Made by a program: the position numbers and the translations under genes | Shown here: in pieces, positions 56,661-64,000 of the stretch | How positions within the stretch are numbered: position 1 is the first letter of the stretch | Layout: the number at the start of each line of letters is the position of its first letter | NCBI RefSeq assembly: GCF_000186865.1 | Contig: NW_008705568.1 | Span: 769,513-833,512 of the forward strand | From: Aureococcus anophagefferens | Taxonomy: Eukaryota; Sar; Pelagophyceae; Pelagomonadales; Pelagomonadaceae | Direction: 5' to 3' | Length of the DNA stretch: 64,000 nucleotides | The notes under the pieces: model-generated | Seen by the model: the letters and a program-made list of their open reading frames with translations, nothing else | What the model was told of the DNA's origin: nothing | Database searches by the model: none

Positions 56661-58487
56661 ATGGCCCGGCCGGGCGTGTTGGAAAATGACAACGAGGACC
56701 TGGCGAACCGCCTGGGCTGGACCCGGGACTGGCGCCACTGCGGCGGGGAGAGCCGCTACACGCTGAGCCGCCTCGTGGGCCGCGGGTCCTACGGCCACGT
56801 CGCCGCCGCCGTGCGCCGGGCCGACGACCGCGAGGTCGCCGTGAAGCGCATCACGGGCGCGTTCGACAGCCGCCGCGACGCGCTCTGCATCCTGTCGGGC
56901 AGCCCCGCGTCCCTCGACAGAAACCGCCCGGGGCCTCCACTCCCCCCGAATCTCAGGCGCGAGATGCGCATCCTCTCGGCGCTGCCCAAGCACCCGAACC
57001 TCGTCGAGCTCCTCGACGCGCGGACGCCGCTGCCGTCCGCGAGCGAGGCGCGCGTCTACGACGGCGCGCGCCGCCGCCCCCGAGGAGAAACCGCCCACCC
57101 AAAACCCCGAAACCCCCTAGGCGCCGACGTCTTCCTCGTCTTCGAGCGCATGCCGACGGATCTAGAAAAGGTCGTGAACAGCAACCAGTTCTTTACGGCG
57201 GAGCACGTCCGCTGGCTCACGTTGGACCTGCTCCGCGCGATCCGCGTGCTCCACGGCGCGGGCATCGTCCACCGGGACCTCAAGCCGGCGAACATGCTTC
57301 TAGAGGTCCAGCCCGTCCGCCTGAAGGTCTGCGACTTCGGCCTCGCGCGGACCATCCCGGAGACGCGCGAGTTGCGGGCGGACGACGACCGCGACCGGCG
57401 GCCCGGCGACGGCGCCATCGCCGCGAGCCCCAAGTCCGAGTCCGACGAGGCCGCGAGCCCGGACGGCTCGCGGCCCGCGTTGCGGCGCCAGCTCACGCAG
57501 CACGTCGTCACGCGGTGGTACCGCGCGCCGGAACTGCTGCTGCGGTCGCCGGCGCGTCCGCCCGGCGTCGCGCGGCGGTTTCCCGGCGCTCGCTCTCACG
57601 CCCCCTTTCTTTAGGTCTACGGCGCGGCCGTGGACATGTGGAGCTGCGGCTGCATCGTCGCCGAGCTGCTGAGCATGGAGGAGGCGTCCGTGCCCTGCTA
57701 TCTCGATCGCCAGCCGCTCTTCCCGGGCGTGTCGAGCGACATGACGCCGGGCGGCGGCGGCGGCGTCGACGCGGACAGCGCGGACCAGCTCGAGTCCATC
57801 GTCCGCGTCGTCGGCACGCCGGACAGCGCCGACGTCGAGGCCCTCGCGGGCGACGACGCGTCCGCGGCCGCGGCCAAGGCGCGGCTCGGCGCGCTCGCGA
57901 GCCGCGAGTCCGCGGACCTCGCGGACATCTTCCCGGGCGCCGAGGCGCCGGCCCTGGACCTGCTCAAGCGCCTCCTCACGCTCGACCCGAAGAAGCGCTT
58001 CGACGTCCGCGCCTGCCTCGACCACGCGTACGTCGCGTGCGGAAGGCCCGCGTCCCGGGACCTCCGCCGGCGCCCCGCGACCCCCCCCCCCTTCCTAGGT
58101 CGATCAAGTCGTCGACGGACGCGGACGAGCTGGACCTGCGCGGCGTGAAGATCGACCTCGACTTCGACGACGCCGCGCAGCCGCCCATGCGCGTCGCGCA
58201 GCTCAGGGCCGAAATCAAATCTTCAACCCGACTTCAATGTGAGCGTATTCGAAAGTTTCGACGCGAGATGTTCTGTTGTGCTTCGAGAACTCAAAGAGAG
58301 CAATCGATTCGTCCAAAAATCAGCCGAATTGAAGTTTGGCTGGAATAACCCAAACCAGTGGTTGATTTCGGCACAGGCGCAGCTCAGGGACCTCATCCGC
58401 GAGCACACGCGCGCGTTCCGGAGCGACGAGGGCGCGCGCGAGGCCGCGGCCGACGCGCCGCCGGCGCCGAAGCGCCAGAAGACGTGA
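56661..58487 (+). CDS. MAPK-like protein kinase with a T-Q-H activation loop, one introner
   Basis: Six exons (56661-56893, 56957-57063, 57121-57551, 57615-58027, 58099-58195, 58377-58487) give 463 residues. The kinase is complete: G-R-G-S-Y-G-H-V, V-A-V-K-R-I-T-G-A-F, H-R-D-L-K-P-A-N, C-D-F-G-L-A-R, R-W-Y-R-A-P-E and a C-lobe ending L-D-P-K-K-R-F-D. The layout, with D-A-x-C-I-L-R-E-M-R-I-L and V-T-R-W-Y-R-A-P-E, is MAPK-like, but the T-x-Y site is T-Q-H. An insert of about 50 charged residues precedes it. Three of the ordinary introns are short and divisible by three (63, 57, 63 bp), two of them best read with GC donors, so exon edges there are provisional. The C-terminus carries an introner and a basic tail. 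Confidence 0.83.
58196..58376 (-). mobile_element. Introner B4 (181-bp intron of the MAPK-like gene)
   Basis: Family B, antisense. The perfect duplication GCGCAGCT at 58196-58203 repeats at 58377-58384. GC donor, phase 0. The ends read CAGGGCCGAAATCAA and the complement of TTGATTTCGGCACAG. Confidence 0.92.
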
Positions 58488-58525
58488 GGCGCGCGCGCCG
58501 CGCGCCGTCCTTACGTATCGCCTAG

Positions 58526-60613
58526 CTAGAGCGCGGACCGGAACCAGGAGGCCGGCGCCGCCGTCGCGTTCGCCGCGGCGCCGTCGTCTTCGTCGTCGCC
58601 GAAGGTCGCGCCGTAGAGCGCCGCGGCGTGGGTCATCGCGACGTGCTGGACGCGCACGACGAGGTCCGAGAGGCGCAGGGAGCAGGTCACCGCGGAGAAG
58701 ACGAGCGCGTCTCTCGCGTTCGCGAGGGCGGCCGCGGGCGGCTGCTCGTCGACGAGGACCGCGTAGGCCACGGCGCCCACGGCCGCGGAGAGCGCGAGGC
58801 CGACGACGAGCGCCGTCCAGCGCAGGATCTTCAGGAGCAGGCGCCTCGTCGACCGCGAGAGCGACCGGCGGCCGACGACGCCGCGCTTGCGCTTCCGGCG
58901 CTTCATGGACGCCTGCTGCGTCGGCGAGAGCATAGGCACGCGGTCCGCGAGGCGGTACTTGTCCGCGTCGGGCGTGACCCACTTGGGGATGTCCTCCGTG
59001 AGCCAGAGCTTGAGGTCGTCGACGGTCTCGGCCGACGCGTAGGGCAGGTTGTGCAGATCGACGTTCCGGAGGCCCGCGCGGAACTCCGCCTGCGACGGGA
59101 AGTCGCCCGCCGAGAGCTCGTCGCCGTAGTTTCGGAGCACGGACGCGAAGACGACGTCGAGGTCGTCGAGCGCGCGTTTCTTCGCCCGTTTCGCGGTCCC
59201 GGGCACGACGAGGCGCCGCAGGAAGCCCGGCGCGTAGGTGTCCCGCAGGTGCTGGCAGAGGCGCACGTGCACGAGCGCGAGGCGGCCCCGGCGCACGAGG
59301 TCGTCGACCTTGCGCGCGGCCGTCGACCGCACGAGGCCCTCGATCTCGTCGATGAGCGCCTGCGCGGGAATCAAATCTTCAACCCGACTTCAATGTGCGC
59401 GTATGAGACGGTTTCGATGCGAGCTCTTCTGCCGCGCTTCGAGAACTCAATGAGAGCAGTCGATTCGTCCAAACATCAGCCGAATCGACTTCGATGTGAC
59501 CGAGCTCGAGAGTTCTGAAGTTTGATTTCCACACGGATGAGCGCCGCGCGGTCCTTGCGGAAGACCTTCTCGTACTCCGCGTGGACCAACGGCTCGTCCC
59601 AGAAGCTGCCGACGAAGACGCGGACGACCTCGGGCGTCTGGAGGATCTTGCCCACGTTGAACATGAGCGCGCCGTAGACGCGGACGAGGCGCTCGTTGTC
59701 GACCGTGTCCGCCTTGTTGAGCACGCAGCGCACGCGGCCCTCGAGGCCCTTGAGGCCCGCGATGATGTCGCGGAACTCGTCGGAGATGTCGAGCTTGTGC
59801 GCGTCGAAGAGCAGCAGCACGAGCTCGGACCGCTCCGCGAACCTGTGGTGAAATCAACCGCCGGTTTGGGGGGTCCCGACCGAACTTCGGAGCGCTCGAT
59901 CTCGGTCGCGTCGAAGCCGATTCGGCCGTTTTTTGCACGAGGGAATTTCTCTCGGCGAGTTCTTCATAGAGTGCACAGGAACTCGCGTCGAAACCGTCGA
60001 AAACGCTCGCATTGAAGTCGGTTTGAAGATTTGAGTTCCACGCGGCCGCGAACCAGCGGCTCACGGACGCGAAGTCGTAGGACCGGTTCACGCGCTGCTT
60101 CTCGCCGCTCAGGACGCCCGGCGTGTCCACGAAGGTCACGAGCTGCGTGAGCGACGGCACGTTGGGCTCCGGGAAGAACGACGCGGAGAAGCGGCCGAGG
60201 AACGCCTGGCCGTAGCGGCTGAGGCCGCCGAAGGGCAGCTCGGGCATCATCGACACGTAGTTGCCGCGCTTGCTCGACGGCAGCGTGTGGCCCGGCGCGC
60301 CGACGACGGCGACGAATTTCTCCGTCGTCGGCTCGGGGCCGATGTGCGCGCCGTCGTAGTCTCCGCCGCACAGGCTCGAGATGAGCGTCGTCTTCCCCGT
60401 CGAGTACTGGCCGATGACGAGCACCATGGGCTTCGCGCCGAGCTCCGCCTCCGTGTAGCCCTCGCCGTAGAAGCTGCTCAGGGCCGTCTCCTTCTCGACG
60501 CGCCGCAGCTCCTCGTTGAGGTTCACCAATTCCTTGAGCGACGCGAGCTCGCGCGCCTTCTCCTCGGCGCCGATGGCGTCGGGGTCCCCCGACTCGTCGG
60601 AGCCCCAGGTCAT
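58526..60613 (-). CDS. EHD-type dynamin-like GTPase without EH domain, with C-terminal membrane helix, two introners
   Basis: Three exons (60613-60054, 59842-59545, 59359-58526) give 563 residues. The GTPase core is clear: G-Q-Y-S-T-G-K-T-T for the P-loop, I-G-P-E-P-T-T-E for switch I, F-V-D-T-P-G-V-L-S-G-E-K-Q-R for switch II, and V-L-N-K-A-D for G4. Also present are L-F-D-A-H-K-L-D-I-S-D-E-F and R-V-Y-G-A-L-M, hallmark EHD segments. The helical domain follows, but no EH domain occurs at either end. The tail has instead a basic patch (K-R-R-K-R-K-R) and a membrane helix (V-V-G-L-A-L-S-A-A-V-G-A-V). EHDs remodel endosomal membranes, so a permanently anchored version is predicted. Residues joined across both introners match the family order exactly. 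Confidence 0.88.
59360..59544 (-). mobile_element. Introner B5 (185-bp intron of the EHD gene)
   Basis: Family B, sense. Perfect duplication GCGCTCAT, GC donor, phase 0. The two ends have drifted apart (GTGTGGAAATC against the complement of GATTCCCGCGC). Confidence 0.9.
59843..60053 (+). mobile_element. Introner B6 (211-bp intron of the EHD gene)
   Basis: Family B, antisense and the most diverged copy inside. Perfect duplication GTTCGCGG with a native GT donor, phase 2. It splits the W-F-A-E-R segment just after switch II. Confidence 0.9.
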
Positions 60614-60759
60614 GATCACGGGCGACAAATGGGCCTCGCGCGACGAATGGGGGCGCCGCGGCGCGCGTCCACTCTTGCACTCCAAAAAGTGCGCGAGGCG
60701 AGGCTCGCCGATCTGCCACAAACGGTCGAGATCGCGCGGCGCGCGCACGCGGCGAGGCC

Positions 60760-61737
60760 ATGAATACCCCGGAGACGGACCTCCGCAGACGCTTCCTGTC
60801 CCCGGAACTCGACCTCGACGGCGTCGCCCGACACATCGACGAAATAACGGACTCCATCAAGCTCACGCCGCCGTCGGAGCGCTCGTCGACACCTCCCAGG
60901 CCCGCGTGGTCCTTGCTCGGGTCCGAACCCTCGCCGCGCTCGTCGACGCCGCCGCGGCCCGCGCGCCAATCGGAGCGCGCCGCGTCGAGCCGCCTGTCGT
61001 TCTTTCGCCTCGGCCGCGAGCTCGACGAGCTGAGGCGCGACGTCGGCGGCCCCTACGACGACGGGCCGCGGCGGGCCCTCTTCGACGCCGACGCCGAGCG
61101 CCGCGAGGCCGAGGAGCGCGCGACGGCCCTCGCGGGCGAGCTCGCGGACGCGCGCGGCGAACAGTTGGCGGCGCTCGAGGCCGCGGACGCGGCCGTCGCC
61201 GCGGCGGCGCTCGACGCCGAGCGGCGCGTCGCCGCGAGCGTGCGGGCCGCCGAAGAGGCCGCGGAGCGGCGCGTCGCGCGCGTGCTTGCGGACGCGGAGC
61301 GCCGCGCGGCCGCGGCGGACCGCGCGGCCGCGGCGGCGCGCGCGGCGGAGAACCGCGCGGTCGCGGCCCTCGAGGACGTCCTGGCCCGCGAGGAGGCGCG
61401 GCGCGTCGAGGCGGAGCGCCGCTCCGTCGCGGCCGTCGACGACGTCCCGGCCCGCGAGGATGCGTCGCTCGCCGAGGCGGAGCGAGCCTTCGCAGCCGTC
61501 GAGGGCGTCCTGGCCCGCGAGGAGGCGGTGCGCACGGCGGGCGCCGGGGCCGCGGCCCTCGAGGGCGTCGTCGCCGAGGTGGAGCGCCGCTCCGTCGCGG
61601 CCGTCGAGAAAGTCGTCGAGGAGGCGGAGCTGCGCGGCGCATGTGCCGGGGCGTGCTTGGTCGCGCTCCCGCTCGGCGTCGCGGCGCTCGCGTCCCTCGC
61701 GTTCCTCGCCGACGAGTCGATCCGAATCGCACACTAA
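60760..61737 (+). CDS. Tail-anchored Ala-rich coiled-coil protein
   Basis: A 325-residue intronless protein. The head holds D-G-V-A-R-H-I-D-E-I-T-D-S-I-K-L and two S-S-T-P-P-R-P repeats. From about residue 110 a continuous Ala/Arg/Glu coiled coil contains degenerate 18- to 20-residue repeats such as A-A-L-E-D-V-L-A-R-E-E-A. A single C-terminal helix (A-C-L-V-A-L-P-L-G-V-A-A-L-A-S-L-A-F-L) ends 9 residues before the stop, the layout of a tail-anchored protein. No family recognised; tethering of vesicles or organelles would be a guess. It diverges from the EHD gene across 146 bp, and the shared promoter makes a common membrane-trafficking role plausible. The stop is 3 bases from the SDR's stop. 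Confidence 0.65.
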   Translation: MNTPETDLRRRFLSPELDLDGVARHIDEITDSIKLTPPSERSSTPPRPAWSLLGSEPSPRSSTPPRPARQSERAASSRLSFFRLGRELDELRRDVGGPYDDGPRRALFDADAERREAEERATALAGELADARGEQLAALEAADAAVAAAALDAERRVAASVRAAEEAAERRVARVLADAERRAAAADRAAAAARAAENRAVAALEDVLAREEARRVEAERRSVAAVDDVPAREDASLAEAERAFAAVEGVLAREEAVRTAGAGAAALEGVVAEVERRSVAAVEKVVEEAELRGACAGACLVALPLGVAALASLAFLADESIRIAH

Positions 61738-61740
61738 CTC

Positions 61741-62562
61741 TTACTTCGCGGGATATTCGGCGCCCGTGAGGGCCGTGAGGTCGTCCCAGAGCTTGCGCCG
61801 GAGCGCGGCGTCCGCGCACTCGCGGTCCGGGCTCGCCGCGGCGCACTCGCCGGACTTGGTTCCCCACTCGGGCTTCGTGAGCATGTCGTAGGACCGCGTC
61901 GCCTGGTGCACGGGGATGCCGCAGCGGCCCCAGCCCGCGAGGAGCATCTTCGTGTTCACGGTGCCCGGGTCCATCGTGTTGACGCAGAGTCGCGGCGGGT
62001 CGCCGTAGCGCGCGTGGAGCTCGAAGGCGACCATGGCGCAGCAGAGCTTCGAGAGGCTGTAGGCGCGGTGGTCGCTCCAGCGGTGTTCGCATTGGAGGTC
62101 GCCGAGCGCGTCCGGGCAGCCCATGGACATGGACGACGTGACGAGCAGCCGCGCCGCGGGCGCCGCGCGGACGTTGTCGAGGAGCAACGCCGTCAATAGG
62201 AACGGCGCGAGCACGTTCACCGCGAGCGAGTACTCGTTGCCGTCGGCCGTGACTTTGCGCTCGCCCGAGTAGTCGCCGGCGAACGTGCCCGCGTTGTTCA
62301 GCAGGCCGTCGATGACGGGGAATTTCTCCTTGATCTCCGCGCCGAGCGCGCGCACGTCGTCGAGGCGCGACAGGTCCGCGACGACGCCCGCGCCGGACCC
62401 GCCGGCGGCGTCGACCTCGCGGCAGACCTCGTCGACCTTGGCGCGGCTCCGGCCGTGGACGACGACCGTGTGGCCGTCGCTGCCGAGCTTCTGGGCCGTC
62501 AGGCGGCCGATGCCGTCCGTGGCGCCCGTGACGACGTAGACGAGCGGGCCGGCGACGCGCAT
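61741..62562 (-). CDS. Short-chain dehydrogenase/reductase (retinol dehydrogenase-like)
   Basis: A 273-residue intronless protein with the full SDR set: T-G-A-T-D-G-I-G nucleotide loop at about 12-19, V-V-H-G-R-S-R for NADP binding, L-L-N-N-A-G, a Ser in L-V-T-S-S-M-S-M and the Y-S-L-S-K catalytic Tyr and Lys. P-G-T-V-N-T closes the pattern. The layout is that of classical RDH/WW-domain-oxidoreductase-like enzymes that reduce or oxidise lipid alcohols. Two His/Arg-containing inserts around the substrate lid are specific to this protein. The ATG at 62562 gives the usual N-terminus; the frame stays open into a repeat upstream but no further ATG is in frame. Divergent from the GYF gene. Confidence 0.88.
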   Translation of the reverse strand: MRVAGPLVYVVTGATDGIGRLTAQKLGSDGHTVVVHGRSRAKVDEVCREVDAAGGSGAGVVADLSRLDDVRALGAEIKEKFPVIDGLLNNAGTFAGDYSGERKVTADGNEYSLAVNVLAPFLLTALLLDNVRAAPAARLLVTSSMSMGCPDALGDLQCEHRWSDHRAYSLSKLCCAMVAFELHARYGDPPRLCVNTMDPGTVNTKMLLAGWGRCGIPVHQATRSYDMLTKPEWGTKSGECAAASPDRECADAALRRKLWDDLTALTGAEYPAK

Positions 62563-62578
62563 GGTGCTGCGAGAGGCT

Positions 62579-62713
62579 GTGCGACAGCACGACGATGCGT
62601 CGAAGCGGAGCACAAGCAAGCTGGTGCGACAGCACGACGATGCGTCGAGGCGGAGCACGAAGCAAGCTGTGCGACAGCACGACGATGCGTCGAGGCGGAG
62701 CACAAGAGCTCAA
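62579..62713. repeat. Three 45-bp tandem units in the SDR-GYF spacer
   Basis: Units start at 62579, 62624 and 62669 and are nearly identical (GTGCGACAGCACGACGATGC core). Their length keeps frames open on both strands, and each unit carries an ATG in frame with the GYF gene. Confidence 0.9.
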
Positions 62714-62792
62714 GCAAGGCTGCTGCGGCACGCATGCGGCATTTGCCACTGCAGTACTGGCGAGCACCATCGACCTCCCGCCGGCGCACAAC

Positions 62793-63359
62793 ATGGCCGA
62801 GCAAAAGTCAGCCGCCGACGTCCTCTTCGGCGAGGAGAAGCCCGCGGAGGAGAAGCCCGCGGAGGAGGAGCCGCCGAAGAAGAAGAAGAAGGAGGAGGCG
62901 GCGGAACCGCCGGCCGAGCCGGCGGCGGCGCCGCTGCCGAAGCAATGGCGCAAGAAGGCGCCCGGCGGCGCCATGCTCTGGTTCTACAAAGACCGCGAGG
63001 GCGGGCGCCAGGGCCCCTTCTACCCGGGCCAGATGCGCCAGTGGTACGTGAGCGGCTTCTTCCCCGCGTCCCAGCTCGTCGCGCCGTCCTTCAAGGGCGA
63101 GATCCCGCGCGACTACGCGCGCCTCGACGCGTTTTACACGAACGCGACGGAGCGCGAGGCCGCCTTCGTCGCCATGGAGGGCGTCGCCCTCTGGCCCACG
63201 GCGCGCGCGGCGCCGGACGCGCCGGCCGACGACGAGCGAAACGACGCCGGCGGCGAGGACCGGCGGCCGCAGTGGCTCGAGGACAGCATCCGCCGGCAGC
63301 GCGCGGGCATCAAGCGCAAGATGATCTACGGCCCCGTCGAGCGCGAGAACTATAACTAG
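62793..63359 (+). CDS. GYF-domain protein
   Basis: From the ATG at 62793 the product has 188 residues. A Lys/Glu repeat head (E-E-K-P-A-E-E-K-P-A-E-E-E-P-P-K-K-K-K-K) leads to a GYF-type domain at about 62-110 with W-F-Y-K-D-R-E-G-G-R-Q-G-P-F and M-R-Q-W-Y-V-S-G-F-F. These residues bind proline-rich peptides, as in CD2BP2-like spliceosomal factors and GIGYF translation regulators. The C-terminus is basic with R-Q-R-A-G-I-K-R-K-M-I-Y-G and could mark a nuclear protein. Upstream in-frame ATGs at 62595 and inside the 45-bp repeats would add up to 66 residues; the start at 62793 gives a normal-looking head. Confidence 0.8.
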   Translation: MAEQKSAADVLFGEEKPAEEKPAEEEPPKKKKKEEAAEPPAEPAAAPLPKQWRKKAPGGAMLWFYKDREGGRQGPFYPGQMRQWYVSGFFPASQLVAPSFKGEIPRDYARLDAFYTNATEREAAFVAMEGVALWPTARAAPDAPADDERNDAGGEDRRPQWLEDSIRRQRAGIKRKMIYGPVERENYN

Positions 63360-63383
63360 CCGGGTCGCTCTAGGATCGCTCCC

Positions 63384-64000
63384 TTAGTTCGCGCCGTCCC
63401 AGGACGCCGGGTCGAGGCCGTCGTCGTCGCGGCGGCCGATCGGCGCGCGCGCGATCGTCTTCCGCGACAGCGACACGCGCATGACGTCCTCGGCCGCGCC
63501 GTAGTCGTCGGGCACCTGGGCCGCGCTCGGCGCGCGCTGGAGCGCGCGGAGCGCGCCCGGCCGGCCGTTCGGGTAGGACGCCAAGATGAGCTGGTTCGGC
63601 GGCGTGACGTACGTCTGCTTCGTGAGCGGCGCGCCGTTCGGCGCGGGCTTGAGGTCCGGCTGGTTCGCCGGGAAGGACGGCCGGCCGCGCTGCTTCACGT
63701 GGAGCGGGTGGAGGAGCGGGCCGCCGGGCTCGCCGAGCGCCGCGGGCGGCGCCGCGAGGCCCGCGATGGAGTCGAGGCTCAGGCCCATGACCGCCGCGGC
63801 GGCCGCGGCCGCGGCCCAGCGCGCGGCCTCCTGCTTCGACACGAAGTCGCGGTTCGAGCCCGGCGTCATCGCGCGGCGGTGCTTCTCCTGGAGCGACGCG
63901 GCGGTTTCGGGCTGGAGGTTCGTCGTGTGCGGGCCCGTGTGCGGCGGGCTCCGCGGCGGCTCGCCGCCCGGGTACGGCGGGTCCGGCATGCCCGCGCCGT
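63384..64000 (-). CDS. Unknown protein, 5' end beyond the window
   Basis: The frame ends at 63384 and is open to the window edge; a Met lies at 63989 but may not be the start. The visible 201 residues from that Met contain G-G-E-P-P-R-S-P-P, S-L-Q-E-K-H-R-R-A-M-T-P-G-S-N-R and a run of eight Ala. A long Pro/Asn-rich part has L-T-K-Q-T-Y-V-T-P-P-N-Q-L, and the tail ends L-D-P-A-S-W-D-G-A-N. No domain recognised; it appears mostly disordered. The composition is similar to other scaffold-like proteins here. Convergent with the GYF gene across 24 bases. Confidence 0.55.
   Translation of the reverse strand, partial: GAGMPDPPYPGGEPPRSPPHTGPHTTNLQPETAASLQEKHRRAMTPGSNRDFVSKQEAARWAAAAAAAAVMGLSLDSIAGLAAPPAALGEPGGPLLHPLHVKQRGRPSFPANQPDLKPAPNGAPLTKQTYVTPPNQLILASYPNGRPGALRALQRAPSAAQVPDDYGAAEDVMRVSLSRKTIARAPIGRRDDDGLDPASWDGAN

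Noticed and set aside
1..64000. Bacterial or giant-virus origin of the contig
   Set aside because: Spliceosomal introns in many genes, plastid bipartite leaders, NSA2, katanin and EHD genes and lack of operons indicate a eukaryotic nuclear genome.
1..64000. An autonomous transposase able to move the introners
   Set aside because: No hAT-like or other transposase domain was recognised in any frame of the window; the elements here are far too short to code for one.

Overview
The window is nuclear DNA of a compact, very GC-rich eukaryotic alga. It most resembles a pelagophyte stramenopile such as Aureococcus anophagefferens; this is inferred from gene style and introns, and no database search was run. 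Three things support it. Third codon positions are almost all G or C. Several proteins begin with a signal peptide followed by an ASAF- or SNAF-like junction, as in complex-plastid import (the protein at 3769-4791, the acyl carrier protein at 14591-15169, and the probable lumenal protein at 33634-34149). And fourteen near-identical 181-211 bp introns carry the marks of DNA-transposon-derived introners, a class reported from Aureococcus and Micromonas (Huff, Zilberman and Roy 2016).

Layout. I support 42 protein genes, two of them cut by the window ends, with about 100-390 bp between most neighbours. Convergent pairs often end within a few bases of each other or overlap at their stop codons (1686-1693, 29771-29774, 49863-49866), and divergent pairs share short promoters. 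0-9 kb: amidase end, DJ-1/PfpI protein, Tudor-like protein, MFS transporter, plastid coiled-coil protein, 4-TM protein, PhyH-like oxygenase and a katanin-type AAA ATPase. 9-23 kb: NSA2, a nucleotide-sugar/phosphate-type transporter, an IQ/WW protein, plastid acyl carrier protein, a GH79 (heparanase-like) enzyme, a type II membrane protein, a MYND-RING-Sel1 protein and a double amidohydrolase. 23-36 kb: coiled-coil proteins, an acyl-CoA oxidase-like flavoenzyme, a glycosyltransferase-like secreted protein, an AGC pseudokinase, a zinc-finger/WW/SF1 helicase, a DIPK-like secretory kinase-fold protein and an ABHD11-like hydrolase. 36-64 kb: an arylsulfotransferase-like fusion, a ThrE/PRM10 transporter, a Cys-rich SAP-like membrane protein, zinc-finger and acidic proteins, a PAPS-type transporter, two tandem U-box paralogues, a FERM-hydrolase fusion, a MAPK-like kinase, an EHD-type dynamin-like GTPase, a tail-anchored coiled-coil protein, an SDR, a GYF-domain protein and one partial gene.

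The most striking system is the introner set. All fourteen copies lie inside coding sequence, in nine genes and in both orientations. Each is bounded by an 8-bp target duplication (11 of 14 perfect) whose upstream copy supplies a GC or GT splice donor, while the element's own end supplies the AG acceptor. Removing them restores an open frame with a length divisible by three in every host gene. No RNA genes, CRISPR arrays, insertion sequences with a transposase, or viral genes were recognised.
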